Origin: a virus
IMG/VR virus record: IMGVR_UViG_3300009285_002995
Coordinates: 1-64,000 of that record
DNA length: 64,000 nucleotides
Direction: 5' to 3' (one strand)
Program-made: the position numbers and the translations under genes
The notes under the pieces: generated by a model
What the model was told of the DNA's origin: nothing
What the model saw: the letters and a program-made list of their open reading frames with translations, nothing else
Databases searched by the model: none
Shown: piece after piece, positions 50,628 to 59,361 of the stretch
How the letters are laid out: the number at the start of each line of letters is the position of its first letter
How positions within the stretch are numbered: position 1 is the stretch's first letter

Positions 50628-51376
50628 TTATGATACCCCGCTGGACCATAGCTTTGTGACCTGCGCCATGTGTTCTTGCATCATGTTTTTAGTTAGGTCC
50701 TCACGTTGTGCTGGGGTGAGTTTGGCGTACTCATCTGCGGGCTTAAACTGTTTGTCAGTATACTTTGTTTTCTTCTTTTTGCTTTTCTTATCACTTGGCC
50801 TTTCACCAAAATCAACGCCAAGCGCCCGAAGGATAAGTTCGTAACCCTTAAAGAAACGTTCCTCTGATTGGAGAAACATTAACTCTATTTGCCCAAATGT
50901 TAATCCTCCCTGTCTAAAGCTGGAGAAGATAGTTTTTAAGGGGATGTTATATCGCTCTGAGACTGCGGTAACGATGTAGTCAAGCGAAACGCCTTCTGCA
51001 TCTTCTCCAGAAGGTTCTTTCCCTTCTTCTCCAAAGGGTCTTCAAAATTTACCTCCCAGATGACACCAGCAATATCCATTAGCTGGTCGTTGGTTGTGTC
51101 TTCAAGGAGTTGTTTGATTGGTTCTGTATCTGTGTCTACAACCTTCCCCAATATCGTCTCAATATTATTAATGATTAACTCTTTAGCATCATTAACAATA
51201 TCGACGTTCTGCTTGTTAGGCCATGCGGTAACAACGGTGGTAATAGCCTGCACAAGCATTGAGGCTACTGTGGCTTGGTCTGTAAACGAGAGGGGGTAAA
51301 TTGAGATTTGTCTCAATTTTCTTTTACCTACTTCAACTATTCTTGTCGTGGGATTAAGCTTTTCGATATTTTCCAT
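50628..51376 (-). CDS. Tail assembly chaperone GT (by -1 frameshift)
   Basis: The frame-0 product G is 146 residues (51376 to 50936). At GGGAAAG (51023 to 51017 on the - strand, frame G GGA AAG) a -1 shift continues as EPSGEDAEGVSLDYIVTAVS and on to the stop at 50628, giving a 249-residue fusion. The downstream part (FLQSEERFFKGYELILRALG) has no better start of its own. GGGAAAG is the slippery site of lambda G/GT. GT would bring tail tube subunits to the tape measure. Confidence 0.85.
50936..51376 (-). CDS. Tail assembly chaperone G (frame-0 product)
   Basis: 146 residues from ATG 51376, chosen because AAGGAGGACAAG precedes it; the frame is open from 51466. It begins ENIEKLNPTTRIVEVGKRKL and is helical afterwards. 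It contains the slippery site near its end and terminates 81 bases after it. Position between tail tube and tape measure is that of lambda gpG. Confidence 0.8.
   Translation of the reverse strand: MENIEKLNPTTRIVEVGKRKLRQISIYPLSFTDQATVASMLVQAITTVVTAWPNKQNVDIVNDAKELIINNIETILGKVVDTDTEPIKQLLEDTTNDQLMDIAGVIWEVNFEDPLEKKGKNLLEKMQKAFRLTTSLPQSQSDITSP
51017..51023 (-). promoter_or_regulatory. Slippery heptamer GGGAAAG
   Basis: Reads G GGA AAG in the G frame, fitting X XXY YYZ. It is the same heptamer used by lambda G/GT for -1 frameshifting. Confidence 0.85.
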
Positions 51377-51405
51377 CTTCTTGTCCTCCTTGTGGCTTGC
51401 AGTCA

Positions 51406-51521
51406 GACCCAGTTGGGTTCTCGTATGGAATTCTTCCCAACTGGGTCTTCTGCTGTCAATCCGCACAGGGCGTTAGTGCGGTGTTATGCTCTGGGTGGGG
51501 TGTTTTCAGGGAGCCCAGAGC
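51406..51521 (-). ncRNA. Three-hairpin leader of the tail chaperone gene
   Basis: Stems 51406-51417/51436-51447 (GACCCAGTTGGG, 12 pairs), 51461-51466/51476-51481 (CCGCAC) and 51488-51495/51514-51521 (GCTCTGGG, 8 pairs) lie in the 158 bases between tail tube and G genes. No T run follows on either strand, so simple termination is unlikely. It may adjust mRNA stability or lower G expression relative to the tube protein. Confidence 0.5.
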
Positions 51522-51534
51522 GGGTAATCAATTG

Positions 51535-52164
51535 TTATGTACCCCAGTAAATTCTGCCCAGCGGCATGGAATCCCATGCTGCACTTCCAGCGCAAGCAGA
51601 AATACCACTATCTGAACGGGTCGCTTTAAAGGTAACACTTACCTTCGCAACCTCTTCTTTTTGCAGGTCAATTTCAGTGTTACTGAGCACCTGTGCCCTT
51701 GGGAAAATAACAAACATCTTGTCTGTGTTATTCGGATAAGTGTAGTGCGCCTCCATACGGAGAAAAGCAGGGGTGCTCATTGCACCGATGTTTACACTAC
51801 CACTACCGTCTGTCCACGGGTCTTTACCGGCAGCAAGTGCCATAGTGAAGCCATTAATTTCCTCAAAAGCACACTCCAGTGATGCGTTTTCACGGATAGG
51901 AATCTGTGTGTCTTGAAGTAACGGAAACCCAGCTTCATGTGTGAAGTACTGACGCTCAATAGTTAATTTCGTACTGGCGAGTGCGCCAAGGCTGTAGGGG
52001 TTGCCTGCGGGGTTAGGAATGCCCCATGCAGTTGTCCCGAAGTAGCCATATTCTGCTGCGGTCGCACCGCTTGACGCAGTGAATGGCGCAACACGGATCT
52101 GCGCTAAACCTAGCGCAAGGTTCGCTGTGTTTTTGGTTAATGGTCCAGTCTGTGTGACAGCCAT
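51535..52164 (-). CDS. Major tail (tube) protein
   Basis: 209 residues, beta-rich, with KLTIERQYFTHEAGFP, an EVAKVSVTFKATRS end and a position before the G/GT chaperones and tape measure, as for tail tube proteins. ATG sits behind a GGAGG-type site. The sequence is too divergent for a named family, so the call relies on gene order and composition. Confidence 0.75.
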   Translation of the reverse strand: MAVTQTGPLTKNTANLALGLAQIRVAPFTASSGATAAEYGYFGTTAWGIPNPAGNPYSLGALASTKLTIERQYFTHEAGFPLLQDTQIPIRENASLECAFEEINGFTMALAAGKDPWTDGSGSVNIGAMSTPAFLRMEAHYTYPNNTDKMFVIFPRAQVLSNTEIDLQKEEVAKVSVTFKATRSDSGISACAGSAAWDSMPLGRIYWGT

Positions 52165-52243
52165 GTTTAAATCCTCCGTCTATAAAAATAAAGTTAATTG
52201 TTTCACTTGTTATCTAAACTAAACTTGTTTACTTGTAGTCCTG

Positions 52244-52471
52244 TCAGGTATTGGGAAACTTGTTAAAGATGTTCTCTGCACCACACTGAACGTTGATGCA
52301 TTTCATTCTCATATCACCATTTATTTCAATTTTAACCCTAGGCTGAGCATCTTTGTTATCTCTCTGCCTCCCGAATTGAAAAACAAATAAACCGTTGCCA
52401 AGTCTCTTAGCCAGCTTCTTATTACATTTGTGGCAATATAACCATTTGCCTCCATTACTTTGGTCCGACAT
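52244..52471 (-). CDS. Com-like zinc-ribbon protein
   Basis: 75 residues from ATG 52471 (frame open from 52504). WLYCHKCNKKLAKR and MKCINVQCGAEN give two CxxC-type pairs, and the layout resembles phage Mu Com, a zinc-containing translational activator. It is placed inside the tail operon just upstream of the tube gene, so translational control of a structural gene is conceivable but unproven. Confidence 0.6.
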   Translation of the reverse strand: MSDQSNGGKWLYCHKCNKKLAKRLGNGLFVFQFGRQRDNKDAQPRVKIEINGDMRMKCINVQCGAENIFNKFPNT

Positions 52472-52485
52472 AGTACTTGCCTCCG

Positions 52486-52941
52486 TTATAACTTTGCACC
52501 CCATTTAAGCTGGTAGTTGAGAACCATTAGCTTTGATTTGTCAGGCGCTGGTTCTTGTTGTCCAGATGGCATTCGCTTTACATATATACCCCCTATCACA
52601 CGCCAAGGGTCTGTACTGGTGTCAAACAAGGTAATGTAAAAATTATCACTCACATCACTCACTATACTATTCATAATAGTATCATGAAGTCTACTGATTT
52701 TAAAGCCTTCTGGGTCTTCTTGTGTCCTTAATATTATTGTTAAATCAGCAGTGCTTAACCGCTCAAGGTGTACGTTTGAGAGATTTATAGAAACCCATTG
52801 CTTCGCCGTGGTAAATTCAGCCTTATTTTCATCAAGCCAATCGTCAAAGGTGATTGCAATACCGCTAATGGTCTCTATATTGTCGACAAAATGTTTAGTA
52901 ACAGATTTTTTTAAATTCTCATATTTTATGGTAGCGTCCAT
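52486..52941 (-). CDS. Tail terminator-like protein (gpU position)
   Basis: 151 residues, alpha/beta, with AKQWVSINLSNVHLERLS and a KLMVLNYQLKWGAKL end. Order (Z-like, this gene, tube) and size match lambda gpU, which caps the tail tube. No definitive motif. Overlaps its neighbours by one or a few bases. Confidence 0.55.
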   Translation of the reverse strand: MDATIKYENLKKSVTKHFVDNIETISGIAITFDDWLDENKAEFTTAKQWVSINLSNVHLERLSTADLTIILRTQEDPEGFKISRLHDTIMNSIVSDVSDNFYITLFDTSTDPWRVIGGIYVKRMPSGQQEPAPDKSKLMVLNYQLKWGAKL

Positions 52942-53501
52942 TACTTCCTCCAGAGCCTTGGTCCTAAGTCAAAGAGAAAGTCTCTCCATTTAGTTATTGG
53001 TGTAGTGGCTGTTTTCCACCATGTTACTTCAAACGCACTGCGACTCGGTACTGTATAACCACTTGTCAAGATACTATACCCATACTCAATAAGCCTTGCA
53101 TACCAAGTGCCTTTGGTCATTTTGAATTTCTTCGTCCCATAGCCACTGTATGTATCAGAGTTATTTTTTTGAAGCCCAGCAGCAACGGCAGAACTAGCAC
53201 CTCTTGCAATGCGCCAAGATTGCAGATTCGCAAGCACAGAACCAGTAAAAATCCAAAATTTTCTATGCCCAATCTTTTTCATTTTCCAGTTCCCGTACCG
53301 TTTGCTATAAGCGCCCCAATATGCAGCATACTTTTGATATACAATTGTCTCACGCACTTCACGCACGTAATCATTAGCCAACTCTCTCATCAAGCCGTGG
53401 CTGTCACTGGTTACAGAACTATAGATCTCATTGTATATCTTATTAGCTGCCGCCTTTACTTTCCGTATATCATTTTTATTAACTTCACATCTAATTGCCA
53501 T
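52941..53501 (-). CDS. Tail completion protein (gpZ/HK97-gp10-like)
   Basis: 186 residues, basic. AANKIYNEIYSSVTSDSHGL at the N-terminus and FTGSVLANLQSWRI followed by WYARLIEYGYS match the helix-loop-strand pattern of phage tail completion proteins such as lambda gpZ and HK97 gp10. It precedes the U-like gene in the operon. Confidence 0.65.
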   Translation of the reverse strand: MAIRCEVNKNDIRKVKAAANKIYNEIYSSVTSDSHGLMRELANDYVREVRETIVYQKYAAYWGAYSKRYGNWKMKKIGHRKFWIFTGSVLANLQSWRIARGASSAVAAGLQKNNSDTYSGYGTKKFKMTKGTWYARLIEYGYSILTSGYTVPSRSAFEVTWWKTATTPITKWRDFLFDLGPRLWRK

Positions 53502-53877
53502 CTATATAACCTGGATTTAAAATATGTTCGTGTTTAGTCCCAATGCTTGGATAAAGTTCCGAGTTACAATCTGCATCTTTATGAAACAGCCTAAATTCTT
53601 TTCTTATATTGCCATCCTTTTTTACTTTTACGCTCAGCACGTCCCACTCTTTTATCATGGCAAAGATGCACATTGCTTCAACAAGGTCAAGCATTGGCTG
53701 TTCATCGTCGTACATCAAAATAAACCAGTCATAACCATCGTTGCCAGTAGTTAAACACCCAACATCAATCGATATGTCTACCCCGTCAACAATTGTTTTT
53801 AGACCGGTAATCTTTGAGTGCGTTTTCGATCTTTGCAGGTAAATCGCTTTCATTTTTGGTATTAATAATTGTGTCAT
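53491..53877 (-). CDS. Hypothetical head-tail region protein
   Basis: 128 residues. The first 30 codons overlap the end of the glycosyltransferase gene; GTAAGGGC lies upstream of the ATG at 53877. YDWFILMYDDEQPMLDLVEA suggests a compact alpha/beta fold. Placed before the Z-like gene, where lambda has FII-type connectors, but no family recognised. Confidence 0.5.
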   Translation of the reverse strand: MTQLLIPKMKAIYLQRSKTHSKITGLKTIVDGVDISIDVGCLTTGNDGYDWFILMYDDEQPMLDLVEAMCIFAMIKEWDVLSVKVKKDGNIRKEFRLFHKDADCNSELYPSIGTKHEHILNPGYIDGN

Positions 53878-55894
53878 AAATAGCCCTTACAGAACTTGTT
53901 ATAATTTCTGGGTTGATACTTTTTATACAATTATAATTACAGTCATTATAATTCCCGGAGCATGGGCCTATAATTGGACAAACAAGAGAGTAGTTTGGTC
54001 TTATGTCGACAGTTATATACTCTGGCTTTATTATCCTGCGGGATTGACTTGAGTAAATAATAATCCCTACTTTATGCAAACAAGCTGCAAGATGGGCTGG
54101 GAAACTATCTACACCGATAAACATTTTTGCATTAGCCATTACCCACGCTGTTTCACGGAATGATAATTTACCCCTCAGGTCAACAGCACAATTAACTTTT
54201 GGGTCTTTCCCCCCACCGACCTGCACAAAAATTAAACCCTGACGACACAAGCTTTCAAGTGATTTGTCCATGAATGGATAAAACCTATGCGGCGTACCAC
54301 CATTGTTGTGTATCACAATATAATTTTTACCCTCCAATACATCAACAGCTTGGTTTTTTGGTCTTACAGTGTCTATAAACATTTCTGTATATTCAACACT
54401 ACACAGGTCGGAATAAAGTCTTGAAAGCGGTGTGTCACCAGCACCCCAATTACCACGACGTATTACTTGGTGAGGATAATAAACATGGGCGTAGTCCTTG
54501 ACAATCTCTGGGTCCCACTTCACTATCTCATTTATATACAGATTGTTTTCAACGATGTCTCTGTAAATGTCAGACGTCATATAGTCAAGTAACATACCGG
54601 GATGTTTCTCGCGAAGATTTCTCAGAACCCCAGTAGTAAGCAATACATCGCCAGCAGACTCATGCTGCATAAACAAAACTCTTGTTTTTCTTTCTGGTAC
54701 TTCTTTTTTCCCATCTCTTATCTCTTGCATCAGCGGTTCCATAATTTCAGCAAACTCGCCAGCCTTTGTATATTCCTGTGCGTGCTCATACCCACGCTTG
54801 ATTATATTTTTATCAGCCCCTTTTGTATAGATTTCTTCTAAAAACTCTACCGCACGATCTAAATTACACCGCCTACGGGGGACATACATATTTTTACCCA
54901 TAGAACTTATTGGGATATAAAGCATCTCATTTGTAGCCCTAACAGCATATGCCTTGCCGTCATTTACAAGCTGCCGCATACCAGTGGATAGTGGAGCAAC
55001 AACAGGACACTCACAAAGTTGAGCTTCCAATATAGGCACACACAACCCCTCAGCAACACTTGTTACCAAAAGAACATCAACAGCGTTATAAAGCCTTACC
55101 ATTGTATTAACATCTTGGTGTTTAATGGCCTGTTTAAAAGCTACACGGCCTTGCAAACCGTATTGATCGACTAACTGCCCTAAATCCATACCAAAATGAT
55201 CATTTATTTCTGTATGTAAATATAAAAGAGTGTCGTTGTGTTTTTTACTGAATTTTTTAAAAATAGCAATTGCTCTTTCAAAGTCCTTTCTTATCATGTT
55301 TTTGCCAACACAGGCAACAATAAATTTATCGTCAAAGCCAAACAGTTCTTTTTTTATCTCTGATCTTGTTTTTTCACTCTTTTTAAACACACTTCCATCT
55401 ACAAAATATTTGTAATACTTCAGCTTCGGCACACGATCTTTATACAGCTTATAACCGTTATAGCTGTAGGTAATTGGCAGATCGGTGAGTTTCATTATCT
55501 GAAACCACTCTTCTACAAACTCATCACAATCAACGGGGAACATTTGTGCCCATTTGAAACCAGTCCTCTCATGATAAACATTACTGTTTTTTGCAATATT
55601 GTAGAGCCTATAAATATCGTTGTTGCTATAAAATAAATTATATTTGCTAGCAGCCATAAAATCCATCAGATCTTTATTCCCAATGGGGTCCATCATTGGA
55701 TTCCCAATTGGAGTTAAATGAAGTCTGTTAGGCATTTTAAAACTTTTGTCAAGGCTGAATGAATTGTAGCAGAGAGCAACAACGCTTGTATCTTCGTTGG
55801 CATTTAGAAGTTCTTCAATGTTTACCCTATTGATGTTTGCGTTTGCAGAGTTGCTGGCAGGATTATCACCATAGAAAATTGTGTTGATATTCAT
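53786..55894 (-). CDS. Two-domain glycosyltransferase (GT-B, GT9-like C-terminus)
   Basis: 702 residues. The first half is a GT4-like domain with FIVACVGKNMIRKDFERAI and EGLCVPILEAQ (about 285, the sugar-nucleotide E-x7-E pattern). From about residue 401 a second domain (TRVLFMQHESAGDVLLTTG) resembles GT9 heptosyltransferases, with GVDSFPAHLAA near 600. The two may add successive sugars, perhaps to virion proteins or host glycans. It is unusual in the head-tail joining region. Confidence 0.8.
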   Translation of the reverse strand: MNINTIFYGDNPASNSANANINRVNIEELLNANEDTSVVALCYNSFSLDKSFKMPNRLHLTPIGNPMMDPIGNKDLMDFMAASKYNLFYSNNDIYRLYNIAKNSNVYHERTGFKWAQMFPVDCDEFVEEWFQIMKLTDLPITYSYNGYKLYKDRVPKLKYYKYFVDGSVFKKSEKTRSEIKKELFGFDDKFIVACVGKNMIRKDFERAIAIFKKFSKKHNDTLLYLHTEINDHFGMDLGQLVDQYGLQGRVAFKQAIKHQDVNTMVRLYNAVDVLLVTSVAEGLCVPILEAQLCECPVVAPLSTGMRQLVNDGKAYAVRATNEMLYIPISSMGKNMYVPRRRCNLDRAVEFLEEIYTKGADKNIIKRGYEHAQEYTKAGEFAEIMEPLMQEIRDGKKEVPERKTRVLFMQHESAGDVLLTTGVLRNLREKHPGMLLDYMTSDIYRDIVENNLYINEIVKWDPEIVKDYAHVYYPHQVIRRGNWGAGDTPLSRLYSDLCSVEYTEMFIDTVRPKNQAVDVLEGKNYIVIHNNGGTPHRFYPFMDKSLESLCRQGLIFVQVGGGKDPKVNCAVDLRGKLSFRETAWVMANAKMFIGVDSFPAHLAACLHKVGIIIYSSQSRRIIKPEYITVDIRPNYSLVCPIIGPCSGNYNDCNYNCIKSINPEIITSSVRAIYDTIINTKNESDLPAKIENALKDYRSKNNC

Positions 55895-55929
55895 AACTTG
55901 TCTCCTTGTACTTGTATTGTTTTGTTTTG

Positions 55930-56529
55930 TTATCTTGTATCTTCTATCAGTTTAAGTATACTACAACCACTTAAACTGATATTGTCTATCGTCTCGACTA
56001 TATAATTGTTGGAACCATTTGTAAATCTGTCTAAGCGTTTTATATTTTCGTTAAAAGACGTATAAAAAAAGTAGTTGTTGTCCTCAATTGGCATAGCGTG
56101 AAAGCTTGACACATCAATACGAGCTGGTACAATACAACCAAATACGCCGGATGCATATGCTGGATATGTAATTGCTGGTTCCAACGTAGCTGCGTCCCGT
56201 GTATTTGTGATTGCTCCAAAAGTACCAGTTGTAATATTACAAACATATAGATTACCAATATTTGTTACTATCTGATTTAACAAATAATCGGCATTCTTTG
56301 TTGCTATAAGAAAATACTCATCTGGTATTGTACTTACGGAAACGATGTCGCCAGCAATAAACGGTGTGTCTGATTTAACACCGTAGCGTCTTAAATACTT
56401 CCCTTGCCAACCAACAATATTGCTTGGGCTTTCTATGTCAATATAGTCATTCACCAAGTCGCTTACTCTAGTACATATCACCCCTATTTTTTTATAGACT
56501 TTCGTAAAAGACTTAGCAATAGAAGACAT
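55930..56529 (-). CDS. Head-tail connector region protein
   Basis: 199 residues. Helical N-terminus (KSFTKVYKKIGVICTRVSDL) and beta-rich remainder. It starts at the stop of the preceding gene. By position between capsid and tail genes it is probably a connector or head-closure component; no family recognised. Confidence 0.55.
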   Translation of the reverse strand: MSSIAKSFTKVYKKIGVICTRVSDLVNDYIDIESPSNIVGWQGKYLRRYGVKSDTPFIAGDIVSVSTIPDEYFLIATKNADYLLNQIVTNIGNLYVCNITTGTFGAITNTRDAATLEPAITYPAYASGVFGCIVPARIDVSSFHAMPIEDNNYFFYTSFNENIKRLDRFTNGSNNYIVETIDNISLSGCSILKLIEDTR

Positions 56530-56984
56530 TAACTATTCTTTCCATTAACAAGAACATTACCAGTTGACTCATATGTTATGTCCTCGCCGGTCAGTTTATC
56601 ATTCAAAAACCCACTGCCAACAACAGTGCCAAACATAGCCCCTTTTGTATCAGCAAGCCCAAACTTGTCAGGGTTCTCAAGCTGTGCAAGTTGATATTCG
56701 TCATCCATGTCTTTCAAGCGTTCTTTGTAATTGACAACGATCTGATTAAGGCTCGCTTTTGGGACATTAAAATTATCCATAGATGAATTATATTTATAGG
56801 AAAACAGCCAGCGTTTCATACGCTCTTTAAGCCACTTTAGTTTAAAAACATCAGTGTCGTCACAGGTAAAACCAGTCTCGTCCACTGCTTGATCATAGGC
56901 AAGCGCATAATGGGCTGCTTCAAACTCAGTGCTTAAATCCATCAACTCTAATTCTACTTCGTCAATGATTGCTTCTTCTGTCAT
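56529..56984 (-). CDS. Head-tail connector-like protein
   Basis: 151 residues, acidic and helical (EEAIIDEVELELMDLSTEFE, KLKWLKERMKRWLFSYKYN). Helical bundles of this size soon after the capsid gene are typical for adaptor proteins of the HK97 gp6/lambda W-like type. Family assignment not certain. Confidence 0.55.
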   Translation of the reverse strand: MTEEAIIDEVELELMDLSTEFEAAHYALAYDQAVDETGFTCDDTDVFKLKWLKERMKRWLFSYKYNSSMDNFNVPKASLNQIVVNYKERLKDMDDEYQLAQLENPDKFGLADTKGAMFGTVVGSGFLNDKLTGEDITYESTGNVLVNGKNS

Positions 56985-56987
56985 CTC

Positions 56988-57233
56988 TTACCCCATATCT
57001 GGCATAGGTTTATTACCAAAATACTTTGCCCAAACTTTCGGAGTAATAAACTGCGCAATCAGCATACCCTTAATCCTGTCCAACCGCACGGCAAAATCGT
57101 GGTACTTGTCATACCACGGCTCACCCTCTTTTAATATCATTAAATGCTTGCCACCAAGGATAGGGTTTAATACAACGATTGCTTTTTTCTGGATTGCGTT
57201 TTTTGGTTTTTCGATAGGTTTGATTTGGTTCAT
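56988..57233 (-). CDS. Small head-region protein
   Basis: 81 residues from ATG 57233 behind AAGGGGTG; the frame is open from 57251 but that start has no ribosome site. Contains VVLNPILGGKHLMIL and FITPKVWAKYFGN. Function unknown; first gene after the capsid terminator. Confidence 0.5.
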   Translation of the reverse strand: MNQIKPIEKPKNAIQKKAIVVLNPILGGKHLMILKEGEPWYDKYHDFAVRLDRIKGMLIAQFITPKVWAKYFGNKPMPDMG

Positions 57234-57258
57234 AATACACCCCTTGTACATTCTTGTG

Positions 57259-57300
57259 AAAAAATAGGCGGGTCCTCCAACCGAGCGAAGACCCGCCTAT
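57259..57300 (-). terminator. Terminator after the major capsid gene
   Basis: On the - strand ATAGGCGGGTC (57300-57290) pairs with GACCCGCCTAT (57274-57264), an 11-pair stem, followed by T6. It lies 35 bases after the capsid stop. Partial read-through would leave capsid transcripts in excess over the tail genes. Confidence 0.82.
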
Positions 57301-57334
57301 ACATTTGTGGAGGGATAGTGCCTAACTATACATT

Positions 57335-58648
57335 TTACTCGTCAGGCCACAGCACACCGTTTGTGGTTGCGCTCACTCTCATTACCATCCAGTTTGCCTC
57401 GGAGATTTTCGGCCCACCGCTGATGCCAGCACCTACCTCAAGATTGTAGGGCGGGCGGTCGGTGTCGAAGTGGTTCCATGTGTAACGTCCGGGCTGCGGG
57501 CTAGAAATAGAGCTACTCTTCACGAGCGATGGCACAGATACCCAGTTGTTATTACCAAGCCTGTTGTTCTTCTGCCCTTGGAATACAAGGTAATTCGTGG
57601 GCAGGAGTTTGCGGGTGGCAACAACACGATCTCCGACGTTGAAAATAGGGTTGCTGTTTGCGCCGATAACAATGGCGTTATTTGCAGCAGAGGTAATGGT
57701 ATTGAAATATTCGTTCATACCAGTTGCGCTGCTCTTTATAACGATATCGTCATTGGCAGCAAACACGCTGCTATCTTCTACATACAGAGTGGTATCTGAT
57801 GCAGCAGAAGTTGCTGAAATGCGACTCTCGTCGTGATAGATGCGGGAGTCAATTTTGATCTTTACTCCCTTCAGACCAGTCAGTAACGAAACCAGCTCTT
57901 CGTTCTCAATACTCATGCGAACGAGCTGCTGATTAAGTTTCATAAGGGTCTGAAACTCAGTTGAGGCCTCAATCTTGGCTGCGGTTATGTCGTTAATCCA
58001 CACAACAACGGTCTCGTAACCGAGTTTGCGGAAAAACATAACAGCTTGCTTGATGTCCTCAAGCGGGGTACAAGCAGCAGCAGTATCCCATGTATTACCG
58101 GTAGTCCAACGCACCTGATGGTTGCCACTTGATTTGGTTATGTCGATGTACCGGAAGTAAGGTATATTAGGATTAAAGGTGTAGTTAGTACCCCACCTGT
58201 CTTCCTTATACATTGCTTTCAGCACAAGGTCCATACTCACCCGCTCGATGAGATTACTAATTCTCACGTCGAGAAGGTTAAGAGCATCGGTCACCAGTCC
58301 TTCCGCCATACGGGTCAGCGGGGCAGCGGGGTTAACGGCACGAAGCAATACTTCTTCGTTGAAGATCATTCCTTCACGCCAGTGCCCTGAGCCATACTGT
58401 TTATAGGCGAAGCCCGGAAGCTCGATTCTCATGTGGTCTGCGCCAAGACGCACCGGATAGGTCTTGCCGTATCCGCCGAATTTAATCATGTCGATTACGT
58501 CGAGATTGTCAACTTCTTTGAACGGGAGAAACGTATCAGTAAAAAGATACTGATTTGGCTCCGGCTCAAACTCGTTAACAATACTGTCCATAACCGTCGG
58601 ACGGAAAATGTTAAGGTCTTTAAGTTTTAAAAGCAGTTCACCAGCCAT
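57335..58648 (-). CDS. Major capsid protein (gpE-type, HK97 fold)
   Basis: 437 residues. LTRMAEGLVTDALNLLDVRI, ERVSMDLVLKAMYKED and FFRKLGYETVVVWIND match the lambda gpE-type major capsid family (spine helix and P domain). Longer than lambda gpE by about 95 residues, with an inserted beta region at about 280-340. Its ribosome leader GGAGGTGAATACG is identical to that of the decoration-like protein at 58670, fitting high expression. Confidence 0.85.
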   Translation of the reverse strand: MAGELLLKLKDLNIFRPTVMDSIVNEFEPEPNQYLFTDTFLPFKEVDNLDVIDMIKFGGYGKTYPVRLGADHMRIELPGFAYKQYGSGHWREGMIFNEEVLLRAVNPAAPLTRMAEGLVTDALNLLDVRISNLIERVSMDLVLKAMYKEDRWGTNYTFNPNIPYFRYIDITKSSGNHQVRWTTGNTWDTAAACTPLEDIKQAVMFFRKLGYETVVVWINDITAAKIEASTEFQTLMKLNQQLVRMSIENEELVSLLTGLKGVKIKIDSRIYHDESRISATSAASDTTLYVEDSSVFAANDDIVIKSSATGMNEYFNTITSAANNAIVIGANSNPIFNVGDRVVATRKLLPTNYLVFQGQKNNRLGNNNWVSVPSLVKSSSISSPQPGRYTWNHFDTDRPPYNLEVGAGISGGPKISEANWMVMRVSATTNGVLWPDE

Positions 58649-58669
58649 TCGTATTCACCTCCTTTACAA

Positions 58670-59347
58670 TTAAGTTATAATGTCTACAAAATGTAGAGAA
58701 GAATTGTTAACGGGGTTGAAAATACGATAGTCAGTGCCGCTCACCGTATGATACAAGCCTTTAACCTTCGATTTCACAAAGGTCCCCTGTATATACGCTT
58801 TTGTGCCCTGCTCAATGCCCCGAGTCAATATAACATCTTCAAGCACCACACAAGCATTTTCAGAATAAGTCGCAATGTCTGCGCTGCCGGAAGTAGTTAT
58901 GCCAATGCCAACACCACTTGCCACAAACACAAGGTCACCACCAGTACCAAGGCTGGTCAACGCTGCGGTAGTGGTAATCTGTGTATCACTGTCGATACTT
59001 GCAACAGTGGTATTAACCGCCGAGAAAGCATTTGCACTCACGTCAAAGAAAGTGACCTGGTCACCAACTCTAAAGTGTCTTGCAGCTCCAACGGTATCAA
59101 ACACTACGGTGGTACTGGATGTACCTGTCGTGGTCTTACCGCCAAAGCAAAACGGTATAATGCTTTTCTTGTCGGCTGATCTTATCCACAGGGAAGGTCC
59201 CTTTATGGTCTCATAGCCGATCCCTGAGGAAACACGGTCACTGGGGATTGTAGCTGGCAAAGCCGTAAACTCATTGCCAATTAAACAATCCAGAGCACGT
59301 CCCTCGTTGTAACCGAAATTAAGCTGGTTTGGAAAATTTTCAGACAT
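58670..59347 (-). CDS. Head decoration-like protein A
   Basis: 225 residues, beta-rich. ARHFRVGDQVTFFDVSANAF and LTSLGTGGDLVFVASG align with the gene at 60577, so the two are paralogues. Located just upstream of the capsid gene like lambda gpD. It likely sits on the capsid surface. Confidence 0.65.
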   Translation of the reverse strand: MSENFPNQLNFGYNEGRALDCLIGNEFTALPATIPSDRVSSGIGYETIKGPSLWIRSADKKSIIPFCFGGKTTTGTSSTTVVFDTVGAARHFRVGDQVTFFDVSANAFSAVNTTVASIDSDTQITTTAALTSLGTGGDLVFVASGVGIGITTSGSADIATYSENACVVLEDVILTRGIEQGTKAYIQGTFVKSKVKGLYHTVSGTDYRIFNPVNNSSLHFVDIIT

Positions 59348-59361
59348 TCGTATTCACCTCC

